DNA of 51,024 nucleotides from Bremia lactucae (Eukaryota; Oomycota; Peronosporomycetes; Peronosporales; Peronosporaceae), in the NCBI RefSeq assembly GCF_004359215.1, contig NC_090611.1:911854-962877 (forward strand), in the 5' to 3' direction. Numbering within the stretch: the stretch's first letter is position 1; each line of letters starts with the position of its first letter. The position numbers and the translations under genes were made by a program. Of the stretch, positions 21,568 to 33,260 are shown piece after piece. Under the pieces are notes generated by a model. That model made no database searches and was not told where the DNA came from. It saw nothing but the letters and a program-made list of their open reading frames with translations.

Positions 21568-22308
21568 TGTAGACAGGTGCTACTATAGCAGCCACGCTCT
21601 ACTTACGCACACACCTTTAGGCACAGTGAGAAGGCGGTTTGACCGTCTTCTCACACGTGCAGTGAGATTGTTGGTGGGCCCCTAAGCGACCTCACCCAAC
21701 GAGCTAAGTACTTTAGTACAAGTGTCGTCACGGAAGCGGTAATCCGTCTTCACGTGCGCACTTCTTAAGTTGAAAGTTGTAGGTGGGCAAGTCTTTATGG
21801 GGGCACGCTCTACTTAAGCACACACCCTAGCGCAGCGGAGAAGCTGTTTGACCGTCTAATTTCGTGTGCCGTGAGGTAATTGTGGTGGGCGCCTTAGCGA
21901 CCTCATCCAACGCACTAGGTACTCTGGTAAACGTGTCGTCACGGGAGCGGTGATTCGACTCCTCGTGCGCACTTGATAAGTAGAAAGTAGTTTGAGACCG
22001 ATTTAAATATAATCGCATTAAATATAAATTCCAATTTTTACCAAATTGAACTGTCATCTCTATTGATTACACTAATATGTTTTGCGAGCGTATCTCTATA
22101 TATCTCGCGTAACGGATGACGCTAGGCGACATCCCTCCTAATGTGAATGCACCTATGTGCATCACATACACAAGGGTTGGTCACAAATGTGAACCACACT
22201 CAAGTGGTGGGTCTAATTACTTTATTTAAGAAATTGACCATCCCCTTGAGTACACCAAGTGTATTTAACGGGGACTGTGTAACATTAGGGCAACTTTAGC
22301 CAGTTACA
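21568..22308 (-). repeat. Family D LTR (~741 bp)
   Basis: On the minus strand starts TGTAACTGGCTAAAGTTGC at 22308, preceded by a purine-rich AAGGGAGTGGATAG tract. The left end is placed at 21568 (plus-strand TGTAGACAGG, so ...CA on the minus strand); this end is uncertain. It matches 50655-51024. Confidence 0.6.
21593..21985. repeat. Two tandem ~211-bp units inside the family D LTR
   Basis: A unit starting CACGCTCTACTT at 21593 recurs at 21804 (offset 211), with shared blocks GACCTCA-CCAACG and CGTCACGG-AGCGGT. The LTR at the right edge has one unit only (50681-50865). Confidence 0.75.
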
Positions 22309-22440
22309 CTATCCACTCCCTTAAAGAACGAAGTTACATTTTAAACTTCGATAAAGTGGAAGGAAGAACTATGCTGCTTGACGCGCCGCTAAGTCTCTGA
22401 TTCACTCTAGCGACCTCTGTTTTCATACACGGCGCCAAAG

Positions 22441-23405
22441 GTGCCACCTACATGGGCAACGTTGGAGGGTCGTCTGCGAAGACGCCCACTAACTCTTGCA
22501 TTTAGCGCGCGCGCCGCGTTAACACGCCCTGCAGCGTCCAATGCCTTAGCTGAAACGCCGACCGCTACTGCTGCTGTCGCGTTAACGGGGCTTAAGGATT
22601 CATCCCACTTAATCAGTGAGGATGTTGATCCGTCGCTCATTGTCGACTACAATGAGTCGAGACCGTTGCCGTCACCTCAAAGTAATGATGCGGACAAGGA
22701 TCTCACGAGGAAGGATGATGGCACATTATTGCCCATCCAAACTTCTATCATTGCTCATAACATGGAGACAGCAACACTTACGAATGCTGTCTCGTCGTCT
22801 GCGCTGGATAGCGCAGCGACGGTTATTGCGAGCGCTGCCCATAAAGGCGCAGCCGCTTCTCCGTTGGGTAAAACCACACCGTCTTTTGCTCAGACCATTA
22901 TCCATAATGGTTCTGACATAGAGGATTCTGAGCGTAACGCTCCGCCGACGACGCGTGAATGTGCTTAGTCGCTGTCACAAGCCAGCCGTATTAAACGTGG
23001 CTGTGTGACGGGTGGCATATCACTTATGCTCCCTCTCTCTGAATGGCCTCGTGTAAACGGGACAATAGCGTCGCTCAAAAAACGCGCTTTTCTAAATGCT
23101 CAAAACTATTATGGTGTCATTAAATTATGGAAGACCCGGTCGTGTTGCGTTTAAATGAAACGCCCGACCAATACGAGGCGAAATTCTTGCGCCGCATTCA
23201 TCCGCATTCCGATGCGATGATACAGCGGTCGCAGCGAATTAATATCGCCCGCTTGCGTGTGAAAGAAATCATGGGCGGTACTGTACCCCCTGTTTCTTCT
23301 CACTACGCTACTTCTGCTAGTCCATTTGAGACTAGCGAAGAGGCCTCAGCTGGTGCTCCTTTTCATAGGCAGTCACCAAGTAAATTCACCGTCTCCCTCA
23401 TCTGA
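22441..23405 (+). pseudogene. Antisense gene of family D (aORF-D)
   Basis: Opposite to the family D pol and starting about 133-144 nt from the LTR. The first frame (22441-22968) is Ala/Thr/Ser-rich with an acidic Ser-Pro stretch (VDYNESRPLPSPQSNDADKD) like the N-termini of the other antisense genes. Its first codon is GTG and an ATG occurs at 22452 in another frame, so the start is unsure. After a stop and frame change, 23127-23405 has LNETPDQYEAKFLRRIHPHS and MIQRSQRINIARLRVKEIMG, which weakly recalls the RKLRNIWNIRES...LRFDIAELKAKG part of aORF-A. The frame ends just before the pol 3' end at 23467. Function unknown. Confidence 0.55.
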
Positions 23406-23466
23406 TCGCCGCTAGACTCACAGTCGGCGTCACCATCGTCTTCTTCGACGAATGGGGGTATGAGGC

Positions 23467-23886
23467 TCATTTGAGTCTACATACCGTTTCAGACGACCCA
23501 CTTAAAATACGGCGCGTCTTTATATACGAGGGAAGGGTGAGCCTATAATTTGAGTCACCAACCTCTATTACCACCTTAAAGGGCCCAATGAAACGGTGCA
23601 ACAACTTCGTAGTACCTCCAGGTAGTACAAAAATTGCATTTTTAGGTAGGGTAGCAATACTTAATAGTACTTTTTCACCCACTTTAAAGCGTTCGTTAAT
23701 TTTGAGACCATTTCGGTCAGCATATTCTTTTTGCTTGTCCTGTGCGCTTGCCATCTCGTCACGGACTTTTCGTGTGATGGCTAATCGCTTAATCAAAAAG
23801 CGTTGAGCCTCGCTCACGCTTTTAGCATCAAACTCGCCTATGATACCGCCGAGAGGTCGGTCATAGGACGTAGTTTTATTGACCAC
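23467..23886 (-). pseudogene. Family D integrase C-terminus
   Basis: A 139-codon open frame with DEMASAQDKQKEYADRNGLK, NERFKVGEKVLLSIATLPKN and LLHRFIGPFKVVIEVGDSNY, the standard C-terminal part of Gypsy integrases (RFIGPF motif). It has no usable start of its own and is the 3' end of a pol whose remainder was lost to the A2 insertion. Confidence 0.82.
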
Positions 23887-23936
23887 TGCTAAACTGGCAG
23901 GGTCACTAGGGAAAGTTCATGTCTTTAAGCTGATAG

Positions 23937-24421
23937 TGTAATGGGGCACACATCGGTTGGAGAACCGTTGTTGTGGTACATTTACTAAATGGGTAAAATA
24001 CCCTTTATCTAATTTTAAAATAGTTAGTTGCTTAAATCCCATTAAATATGGGCAATAATTATGTGGTCGCCGCCAGATATAAATCTGGGGCCGAAATCTA
24101 TTTTAAATTAGCTAGGGTAAGGTTTTTAGATTTAAATAATTAAATAAAGTGCAGTTCCTCATTGATCTTAAAGCGTTAAGTGCCTTCCTAAGGCTTGCGC
24201 ATTGATTTGTAAGAGATAGAAGCCTTTCTAAGGTATATCCTCTTGGGCACTAGTTGCCACTTGGCTTTACGAACCCCTGAATCCCTTGAACTAGGATTCC
24301 TTAAGCTTTAATAGCATGTACGACTCCCAGAGTTGTTAAACCCATAAGCTCAATAGAACTAAGTGACTCTCTGAGTCTGAGAGTCTTTCTCTGACTTTAG
24401 GAGCGTGATAGCTCCGCTACA
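23937..24421 (+). repeat. Family A 5' LTR of A2, 485 bp
   Basis: TGTAATGGGGCACAC to GCTCCGCTACA; same ends and length as the LTR at 4837-5322. Confidence 0.92.
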
Positions 24422-24423
24422 CC

Positions 24424-24432
24424 TGGTAGCAC
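24424..24432 (+). other. Primer binding site of A2
   Basis: TGGTAGCAC, two bases after the LTR end. Confidence 0.65.
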
Positions 24433-24481
24433 TCGTAGTCAACCTACGCCTGAGTCTTTACAAGACTTATTTTTTACGACA

Positions 24482-25500
24482 GTGAAAGAGGTTCCAGAAT
24501 TGTCAGAAGCGCAACGCGCCGCTTATGACAAGCTCAAAATCTTATTCGGGCTTGAGCACGTGGAATTTATTATTTCCCAGGGACCAGAGGTCCTGCATGC
24601 AAGGCTTGAAGCTTTCATGCGGTACAAAGCCTCCCTGATCGGTCAGGTACAGGACCCTTTAGCGGCATCTATGCCTACCCGGTACATCTCCGTACCTGAC
24701 TCAGAGCCGAGGGCTCGCCCTCTAACTGTAAATGTAAAAAAAAATGAGGGAAAAGAGGGAGAAAATCTCCCTTTTTGAATTGAGCAAATGGAAATGTCCA
24801 TTGATTACGTCTTGTTCTTACCAGAAAGGCAAATGTGGCTATGGCCATGTCCAAACTTGGAGGTAGAGCCATAGAGTGGGCATTAATGTGCAGCACATCC
24901 ATAAACGACGCTTTCCCCTCATGGGATTCGCTGAAACAGCAAGTGACCAGCATGTTTGCACCGCCTGATCAGGCTTTTTGCATGCGAGCACGACTCCTAG
25001 CGACTCGGCAGGGTAAAAGAACCCTGGGGGTCTTTGTCCAGGAGTTGAGAACTCTCATTGCATCTATGCATCAAGACCCGGTGCAAGAGGCAATTGTAGT
25101 GACCTTTTTTATGGGGGGTCTCAATGAAGGCATTGCCCGGACGGAATTGTTCCGATCTCATCCGGCTACGTTCGAAGAGGCAGTTGCCATAGCGCTACGC
25201 GCCGACTTTGACTTTAAGTCTGCCCGCGTTAGCACGCCTGTTTACCGAACAAGCTCTTCGAGCACATGGGTTCCGTCTAATAGAGCGGAACCTATGTTTA
25301 TAAGCCTCGTTGAGGAAGGAGAAGAGGCTCTTCAAGCTGTGGAACAGCATAAGACCATCCGTAGATGTTATGTGCGCGAATGCACGAAACATTTACGCCC
25401 TGCCTGCCCACTTCGAAATTTGCGTAAAGCCCGAAAGAGCTCCAACTCCGACCTATACCAGAGATCTGGTACGGTGCGGGGAAACGTCGATACCCAGTAG
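24482..25500 (+). pseudogene. A2 gag (frameshifted)
   Basis: [20 protein letters not shown] starts at 24482 with GTG, where copy A3 has ATG (49922). The first frame ends at 24778 in a poly-A/purine run, and the rest continues in another frame at 24835-25500. It contains a Gag core (QGKRTLGVFVQELRTLIASM; FFMGGLNEGIARTELFRSHP) and a zinc knuckle reduced to CYVRECTKHLRPAC: the second Cys is Arg, against CYMCGSTKHLRPAC in A3. Gag would build the particle; this copy cannot. Confidence 0.85.
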
Positions 25501-25589
25501 ATGCGGGGCGCCCTTCTGGGGAAGACCTAGGCTCGGTTAAACCTCAAGGAGGTGAGAATAAATAGAACCTTGCCCCAATTAGCTTGGTG

Positions 25590-25925
25590 CTCATTTCGAT
25601 TGTAAAGGGCTTTGGTAAGCCGTGGTCAATTTTAATTGACTCAGGAGTGTCTTGCAATTATGCTCGACGCCTTTCTATTGAGGGAAATCAACAATACGTG
25701 GAGGTACTTAGAGCGCATGGAGATAATACAATAACACTGTTTGCTTAGGGACAGGGACTCGGGTCACTGTTCCCAAAGTTCCATTGAACTTAGGTATAAA
25801 GTTTCTGGACTTTGACAGTATGGAACGCTGTCTCGTCCTTGATTTGGATTCGAGATATGATCTCATTTGTTGCCTAGCAAAGGTGGGTCCATGACTCTCC
25901 AAAACTTTGCTAGGAATATTGCGCG
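25590..25925 (+). pseudogene. A2 aspartic protease remnant
   Basis: LIDSGVSCNYARRLSIEGNQ (about 25630-25690) keeps the D-S-G active site. Sequence after the RAHGDNTIT block breaks into several frames, but its DNA matches the intact frame of A3 (48230-48700). Confidence 0.72.
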
Positions 25926-26266
25926 TGGCGCCTAAGGTCTTAGACTTCCAATTGATCCACGGTCAGGGGAGTGAAGACAGTAAAATGTCTCATCTCGCCC
26001 CTGAAAAGAAGCCGTGGCTTTTGCCAGAAAGGCTTATCAATAGCTTGTCTGGAGAAGCTACTCCTCACAATAAATATTACTAATTCGGTTCATGATGTTC
26101 TAGCCAGGCCATACCAAGAATGAGTCTGTCACTGTTTTAGACATTGGCATGTCTGAGTTAATAAACTCTAATGTTAAAAACATTAATTTTGAGCCCGACT
26201 GAGCAGAAATAAGTAAAACGGCACGTACTTCGTCGAGTAACACTCGCTATACTAACGATTCACTAA

Positions 26267-27730
26267 ATGCTGAAAGCAGCGTGCAATATCCCTGAGATAC
26301 GTGGAGTGGCACGTCTAAGTCCACCGAGTATGGTCGGCCGAGGTGGCACCATCCTAAGTGTCAATAGTGACACTATTGGCGGTTCGCCAGGGCATTTTGG
26401 GTCAAATCCTCCTAATGCACGTGAGGCGACACGTAAACGTTCGCTGGATAAGGAAGTTGAGTTTTTTAACTCTTTATCGGATGTCAAATTAGACACCATG
26501 TCTTGTATAGAACCAATACAGGCTGAAAACCCTGGGGACGTGAATGTCCCGGCCTCTAAAAGGCGTATTGTCTTCATCTTCACTCCAAGACAGGATGGAC
26601 ACGAAGCGTGTATACCCTCACAAAGTGATACGAGTGAGCAAGTACATACGCTTGTAAATGGCGTAACCGGTAACATTGAGGGGGAAGTAAGCCTTGCGGC
26701 AATCCTCTCGTTACATGCTCTTTTAGAGCTAGACGAAATGTCTATTGATGAGTGCGGTCGAGTCTTAAAAACTGGTGACTTATCTGAAATGATGGTCATT
26801 CGACCTATGGTTGAGTTAAACTCATCGTCACTTCTAGACGAAGCTGTCCTGGATGACACAAAAGGTGCACTTTGTGCGCGAAATGGGTCACCGATCCTGG
26901 AAGATCCTACGGATCCTTTTTATTCCTTAATTAAGGAATTCCAAGATAAGGTATGTAATAACCCACCATCTGTTTTAGCTCCGGATAGAAGTGTTCATCA
27001 TGAAATTGACTTAGTAATGGGAACCAAATACTGTGTCACAAGAACAATGGCTTTTACCAAAGGAGCAGTGTGACGTCATTGACGATTTCTTCCATGCAAA
27101 GCACGAGGCTGAAATGTTACGAGAGAACAAATCTCCTCATTCGACACCGACATTTTTGTGTCAAAAAGCCAAATGGTAAATGGCGCATTGTACATGCTTA
27201 TAATAAGCTTAAGGCTGCCACTATACCAGCCCAAACCCCCATTCCTAGAAAAGATGTTCTTTAGAACAATATGGTGGGATGTACAATGTACAGTGCATTG
27301 GACTTAGTCAATGGTTACTACCAAGTGCTTATGCGAGCTAGTGATATCCCGCTTACAGCGGTTAGCACCCAAAGCGGCATGTAATGGGAGTGGCTGGTTT
27401 TCCACAATGGCTTTCCAACGCCCCGGCAACATTTAATCGTCTAGTGACGCAACTGTTTCGCCCTCATCGAGGTTATGCACAGACTTATTTCGATGACATT
27501 TTTGTCCATAGTCGTGCGGAGCAGGGTCGGTCGGATATGGAAAACCATTTAGACCATTTGCGAGCAGTGCTCGAATGCATGCGCACAAAAAAATTGTATG
27601 CCAATGCATCTAAATGCATTTTTGGCGCAGACGAAATTCCTTCTTTAGAAAACTTCATTGGAAAGCGATGCCTTAGAGCGATTCCGCTAAGGTAAAAGCC
27701 ATAGTAGATTGGCCGGTTCCTAAAAACCAA
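26267..27730 (+). pseudogene. A2 protease-RT linker and reverse transcriptase
   Basis: A 268-codon open frame (26267-27073) holds the linker (SLHALLELDEMSIDECGRVL) and the start of RT (HEIDLVMGTKYCVTRTMAFT). It continues in other frames with CQKPNGKWRIVHAYNKLKAA (27160-27220), YYQVLMRASDIPLTAVST (27317-27370), and YFDDIFVHSRAEQGRSDMEN (27485-27545), in which the catalytic Asp pair is intact. Frameshifts near 27060, 27265 and 27700. Confidence 0.87.
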
Positions 27731-27736
27731 AAGGAT

Positions 27737-28330
27737 TTGCTTAAGTGGTTGGGTCTCGCCAATTATTTACACAAATATAGCAAAAATTACGCTGATATGG
27801 CTAGGCCATTATCTAAACTCCTAAAGAAAGATATAGAATGGTGCTGGACTAGCACCGAAAATAATGCTTTTCGAGCAGTTAAGGGTAGTCTTATCCATGC
27901 CCCGATTCTGGTACTGCCAAACCCAAATTGGCCTTTCAGTATCGTCTTTGACGCATCAGATTTTGCCATTGGCAGTGCTCTGTTACAAACAGATGTTGAT
28001 GGGCATCAACGTGTTATTGCGTTCGAGTCTAAAAAGCTTAAAGCTGCGGAAAAGAACTACCCAGTTCATGACAAAGAGTTCCTTGTTATGAAGTATGCTC
28101 TCGTCAAATTCAGAGGTCATCCACTCGGCTCTAAGCCGTTTGTGATTTTTACAGATCACACATCATTGCGCACGGCGACTAAGTCGCCCCATCTCTCACA
28201 GAAAATGGCCCGATAACTATCTTTTTTTGCGGAATCCAACTTCGTGGTGAAGTATAAGCCCGGCAAGCAAAATGCTTTGGCCGACGCGTTATCACGCAGG
28301 CCGGATTATGAGATTCTCATTCAACGACTA
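27737..28330 (+). pseudogene. A2 RNase H
   Basis: One open frame of 159 codons from the connection domain (LGLANYLHKYSKNYADMARP) through VFDASDFAIGSALLQTDVDG (catalytic Asp), NYPVHDKEFLVMKYALVKFR and TDHTSLRTATKSPHLSQKMA, then a stop at 28216. KPGKQNALADALSRRPDYE continues at about 28255. Confidence 0.87.
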
Positions 28331-28496
28331 TCTCGTCACCTATTCCTGAATTAATCAGTTCGGCTTACGCCAAGGATAAACAGTGTGCAGCTCTGCTACG
28401 AGCGTTATAGGACTCAAATTGGGTATTAAATTGGCGGCACGTTTGCGTGCAAGGTTACATCGATTTCTATCGATAACAACCTGTTGCACAAACATC

Positions 28497-29640
28497 GCGG
28501 ACCCTCCGCGTGTCATTGTTCCTCATGATGAGGAGGTGAAGTACCGGATCCAATATGAGGCACACGATACTGTCCTTGGTGGTCATCTCGCTTGAGAAAA
28601 GACCTACGGCTTCATAGGCCAGAGTCGGTGGCCCAAACTTTAAAAATGGGTCAGCACATATATTCGCACATGCGAAACGTGCCAACGGATTAAACCCTCG
28701 ACACATGCTGCTGCGCCACTGGCGAGTCTTCCCGTCCCCATAGGATTGTGGGAGTCCATTAGTATGGATTTCGTCTTTGGGCTACCGAAAGATTCAGCCG
28801 GTAACTCCGGTATAGTGGTCTTTGTTGACCGTTTGAGCAAAATGGCTTACTAAGCAGCCGTGCCAGATTCCATTGATGGAGACGGTACAGCTAAGCTGTT
28901 CATCGATCGCGTGTTTCGAAAACATGGTTTGCCAGTGGCAATTATCTCTGATCGGGATCCCCGATTTTACGGGTAAATCTGGAAATCAATTTTCCGAGTG
29001 CTTATAACCAGATTGGAGATGTCCACTGCGGACCATCCACAGACCGATGGTCGAACTGAACTTGTCAATCGCGTCATTGAAGACGTTTAACGCAGCGTGT
29101 GTGCTCAGACACCAAAGCGCTGGAGCTCAATGCTCCCAGTAGTGGAGTTTGCGTTCAATGACGCTGTTCATGCCTCTACAGGCTATACTGTGTTCTATGT
29201 AAACGGTCTTACCAACCGCGCGTTCCATTAACGATACCACTGCAGGGTTAAGGGCTTGGTGGGGGAGAATCGGCCGATAGGCTTGCTGATATCAGCCCTG
29301 TTACCGTTCGGAAACAAGTAAGCGAGTTTCTCGCGACGCGATTTAGTATCTTAAGACATGTAAGAGATACGATGGCTGATAGCCAAGACAAACAAAAACA
29401 AGAAGCAGATGCCAAAAGCAGAAACTGTATTAATTCGTATATGGTCGGAGACCGAGTTTTACTAAACGCTAAGAACCTACCTACCAACTTGGTATCCGCG
29501 GTCTTCAAGACCAAATTTCGCCCGCGCTTTATTGGACCATTTACGTTCGTGGCCAAGAAGGGCCTAGCTTATACGCTAAACCTTCCCAACAAGCTGCGTA
29601 CACATCCAGTGTTTTACGTTGGCTTGCTTTAGCCATATCG
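28497..29640 (+). pseudogene. A2 integrase
   Basis: Zinc-binding start AHDTVLGGHLA-stop-EKTYGF, then CETCQRIKPSTHAAA. Core: SMDFVFGLPKDSAGNSGIVV (first Asp), SDRDPRFYG (second Asp region), ADHPQTDGRTELVNRV (catalytic Glu present, about 29033-29075). The C-terminal domain is open at 29372-29632, with DRVLLNAKNLPTNLVSAVFK and RPRFIGPFTFVAKKGLAYTL. Several stops. Confidence 0.85.
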
Positions 29641-30125
29641 GGACCCTTCCCACTTGGACTTGAAGGCGCTTGCGCCGAGACAGGCGGTCGTGCCGCAGAT
29701 TGTTGCATCCTCACCAGGATATCCAACTGGCCCTCTTTACGTGGTAAAAGCGATTTCGGCGAAAGACGCCCGAACCGCCTCAAAAGAGCTCCCAACCCGA
29801 GCAAGGACCTCACGAAGAAGTTGCACCTCGTGTCGTTGAGCATCAAATGCTTCCGCCGAAATTTCGGCCCCCTCCCGCACCGCTTGATGCGCGGGGAAAC
29901 CTTCAGTTTCATGTGGAGAAACTTTTAAAGCGACGTCGTCGTGAGGGTCAATACTAGTATCTGGTGAAGTGGCTAGGGTAACCCTCTTCCAAAAACTCTT
30001 GGGAGTTCGAGGTACCTCTTCGGCAAGATTGCCCGTACAACGTTGACATTTTTGAGCTCCAAGCTGAGGGTCAACTCGCGTCAAACGTCGCTTCCCACTA
30101 CTAAACGTGGGATTAGGTGGATCTA
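29641..30125 (+). pseudogene. A2 chromodomain region
   Basis: About 29860-30060 gives LLDARGNLQFHVEKLLKRRR, then YLVKWLG (frame change) and a CPYNVDIFELQA tail, a chromodomain like those that guide chromoviruses to marked chromatin. The antisense gene covers the same bases on the other strand. Confidence 0.7.
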
Positions 30126-30545
30126 AAGCCTCAGTGCGGCTTCGATCCTTGGTTGTACGGTCAACCGTAGCACTGAAATATCGGCTAGCCTTACTTCGTT
30201 TTGTGGCATAAATGCTGAACGTAACTGGCCTTTGGCCTAAAGCTTAGCGAAGTCGAAGCGAAGCTTCACCTTAATCCGCAGACTCTCTGATATTCCAGAT
30301 ATTACGGAGTTTGCGGGCCCGGTGAACCCAGTTCTCAAATGAGACTTCGTTTTCACTCCTTGTTTCGTTTGGAAACAAAACGATCAGAATCTTTCTCATG
30401 CAGGTCACCGAAGCCCCACAAGCTTGATCACGTAAACGCGTCAGATACTGGCTTCGCGTCATTACCTTCGGCGTAAGGTAATGCTCATGAAGAGCGTCGC
30501 GGGCAGCGATCTCCTCCGGCGTCCTCGCCGGGTCACCAGTGATCC
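29737..30545 (-). pseudogene. Antisense gene of family A, copy A2 (5' end lost)
   Basis: From the joint at 30545 leftward on the minus strand: TGDPARTPEEIAARDALHEH, MTRSQYLTRLRDQACGASVT (30462), LFPNETRSENEVSFENWVHR, LRNIWNIRESAD, then (30084-29737) DDVALKVSPHETEGFPAHQA and HEVQLLREVLARVGSSFEAV. The N-terminal part was removed by the recombination with B2. Frame breaks near 30271 and 30084. Confidence 0.68.
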
Positions 30546-31262
30546 AGGGGAAGGGCTCGCATCTCTATCGAGATGCGCGATGAGATTGACGTTTTGCCAT
30601 CGATTTACAGGCGCCAGAGGCGCGTGTTTTCTGATAGACCTTATGATCCATTGGATGGGTCTCGTCATACTGACGGACGAGGCTCTCAACGTCAACAACC
30701 AGCTGGGAACGAGGCTCCCTGCTGTCATGTGAAGGTTGTAAACCGCACCAGCGAACAAGATAACTTGTTCGCTACCCCTTCACATCACGGAGTATACGTT
30801 CCACAAGGAAACGTTGACAGCCTTGGAAATTCACCAATGGTTGTGGCGGAGGAGTGAAAATTAAATCCGACCCATGTGTCGGATCTAGTGTCGATGGTCG
30901 ACAAACTCGATCGCTTCCTCCATGATTTGGAGGAGGGACTTGACCACGAGCGCGGTAAGCGTCGCTCGTTGGAGCAGACGGTGCAGGCTCACCATATCGA
31001 GCGGTTGGAAGACCGTTCGAAGAGTGCGTACTCCTTGTTGGAGTACGAGCGGAAGTATCATGCTGTCCGCGATGAGCTGTCGTCAGCTCATCGTAGCTTC
31101 GAGGATCTTCGAAACCGGCCTGAGAAACTTCAGGTTCAACATGAAAATCTGGTTCGCGATCACAATAATCTTTTGGGTATTCTTGTAAAGAGTGGTCAAA
31201 TCCGTCCTCGGAAGAAGCCGCGTACTGATGGTACGGCCGGAGCCGACCAACGTAAAACGTAG
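30546..31262 (+). pseudogene. Antisense gene of family B, copy B2 (5' end lost)
   Basis: Starts within the frame at MRDEIDVLPSIYRRQRRVFS (30573), then DPLDGSRHTDGRGSQRQQPA, a single TGA stop near 30858 where B1 has GGA, and an open 128-codon coiled-coil part (30876-31262) with VDKLDRFLHDLEEGLDHERG, RRSLEQTVQAHHIERLEDRS and LEYERKYHAVRDELSSAHRS. It ends with a basic KKPRTDG tail. It overlaps the last ~490 bases of the pol frame on the opposite strand. Confidence 0.72.
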
Positions 31263-33260
31263 GATGCGTTCGCATCCTACGTCGCAATTCTATTGTGTAC
31301 GCATTGCCTCTTCGATGCAGTACACGGAAAGGCCCAATGAACTTGGGTAGTAGTTTAATGCTACCCACATTAGTGACTAATCGTTTAGGTAAGTTTACCG
31401 TAGAGAGTAGCACTAGATCATTAATTTGAATGAATTAACATTTGCTCTTCCATGTTTGTCTGCATTCCATTTCTGTCGGTCCACTGCGTTAGCAATAGAA
31501 TCCTGAACGAAACGGATAATTGATTCTCGAGTTAGCAGAAACTCTTCCGCTAACTCATTTGTTTTGTCTTTTTCAGTACGCTTAGTGCGTACTGCCATGA
31601 GATCAATCTCATTTTCGATGTCGTTTTCTTCGACATTGACATCACTCGCGTCGTTGTTATTTTCGACGCGTGTTGAGCATGAGCCAGAATTGGTTTTGCT
31701 CCTGCGAGTCCCCCCCCCTTAGACTAGAGGATCCCTCTAATTGGGTCGGTATGCGAGGATGGCGTAAGCCATTCACAAAGAACGGTGTATGCGTTGTAGA
31801 CGCATGCACCGAATTATTGATGGCGAATTCGACCATCGGTAAAAACTCGCTCCAATTCGGATACGATTGGACGTAACCTCGAAGTATCTCTTCGAGGACG
31901 CTGTTTGATTATCCGTTTCTGGGTGATCGGATGTTGACATAGTCAGCCGTGTTCCGAGAGATCAGAATACGGATTGCCAAACTCCGCCGATAACGGTGGA
32001 TCTCTATCCGAGACCAGTTCACGGAGTAAACCGTGGAATTTGAATACCGTGTCGATAAAGACACGGGCACAACCCGGAGCCGTAATCGACTCTGGTACCG
32101 CAGCAAGGTGCACCATCTTGCTGAATCTGTCTACAAAAACAAGGATTCCATTATTTTTGTGGTCGTTTTCGGGAAATCCGAAGACGAAGTCCACAGATAC
32201 GGACTGCCAACACTCTGCTGGAAGTTGTAGAGGTTGGAGAGGTGCACGGGATGAAGGGCTGGGCTTCACCCGTTGACATACTTCGCAAGCACGAACGTAC
32301 TTGCGCATAAACTGATACTGGCGGGGCCAGTAAAAGTCGCGACTTTCTGTGAGATAAGTTTTACCACGTCCACGACGCCCACTTGTCGGTGCATCGTGAC
32401 ACTCATGCATGATGGTCAAGCGCAAATCATTGTGCGTTGGGACGACGACACGTGGAGTGTCGCCAGCAACGGCTGTGTACTACAGTAAGCCGTTGTGTGG
32501 TGTATCGATCGGATGACGATCGATATAAAGCCAGAAAACCTATAAAAGATTTATTGGATGGATTTATTAAACGATCCATTAAACGCCGAAGGTCTTTGAC
32601 GACGGAACACTTGTAATGAGTGTTGCATCAGTGGAATATTTTTCACTGTTGGAGAGCGCTGCCGGCCGAAAATCGGGTCGTCGTGACAACGCATCAGCGA
32701 CGACGTTAAGTCGTCTTGGTTTATATTCTACTGAAAAATTATACTTCACGAAAAAGGATAGCCACCTCGCTATTCTTTGCAAGAGGTGTGGGCTGTTTCG
32801 GCCGTGCGTAATGACGCATGGTCTGTGTATACGATGAACGGTCTATCTCCGAGAAGATAGACCCTAAATTTAGTCAGTTAATTTCATGGCAAGGAGTTCC
32901 TTGTCATGCACTGGGCAATTGCGTTCAGCTGGTCGCAGCTGACGCGAGTTATCTCCAAAGTGAACTTCGGAGGCGCTATCAGACCAAGTATTGGTAACAG
33001 ATGACGCGTTCCGCGCCATCCGTATCGCATTGCATTAACGCACAGCCGATTGCGAAATCGCTGGCGTCACAGACCACACGGAATGGTCTGTCTTGATCTG
33101 CAATCGCTAAGATGGGTGATTGCATCAAGCTTTGCTTGATACCTTCAAAGGAACGCAGACAATCATCGTTCCATAGCCATTTCTCGTCTCTTTCAAGAGA
33201 CGAGAGGGATGAACTGTCACCTCGGCATAATTGCGGACCTTTTTGACATTCGGTCCATAA
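30772..33260 (-). pseudogene. B2 pol remnant: RNase H, integrase, C-terminal tail
   Basis: RNase H block as in B1 (NVVADALSRRPDFRPA at about 32700). Integrase frame 32425-31943: HECHDAPTSGRRGRGKTYLT (the second zinc His is Arg), CEVCQRVKPSPSSRAP, SVDFVFGFPENDHKNN, SDRDPPLSAEFGN. The C-terminal frame 31413-30772 (213 codons) has FIGPFRVLHRRGNAYTIELR, a long Pro/Ser/Thr-rich tail and then PPPQPLVNFQGCQRFLVERI, which looks like the start of a chromodomain. The tail lies opposite the coiled-coil end of the antisense gene. Confidence 0.83.

Larger units (their letters stand above)
21568..23936 (-). mobile_element. Ty3/Gypsy family D element, 3' part (D1)
   Basis: On the minus strand: pol C-terminus (23886-23467), an antisense gene on the plus strand (22441-23405), then an LTR (22308-21568). 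The 5' part of D is missing; A2 begins at 23937 in the middle of D sequence, so A2 probably inserted into D. Confidence 0.72.
23937..30545 (+). mobile_element. Ty3/Gypsy family A element, copy A2 (3' end lost)
   Basis: Complete 5' LTR, PBS, gag, protease, RT, RNase H, integrase, chromodomain and most of the antisense gene. The sequence switches at about 30545 to family B sequence in opposite orientation, so the end of the antisense gene and the 3' LTR are gone. Numerous stops and frameshifts. Confidence 0.88.

Noticed and set aside
26263..26859. 198-codon minus-strand frame in A2
   Set aside because: Mirror of the open protease-RT linker frame on the plus strand; it lies far from the place of the real antisense gene, and in A1 the corresponding part is not available for comparison.
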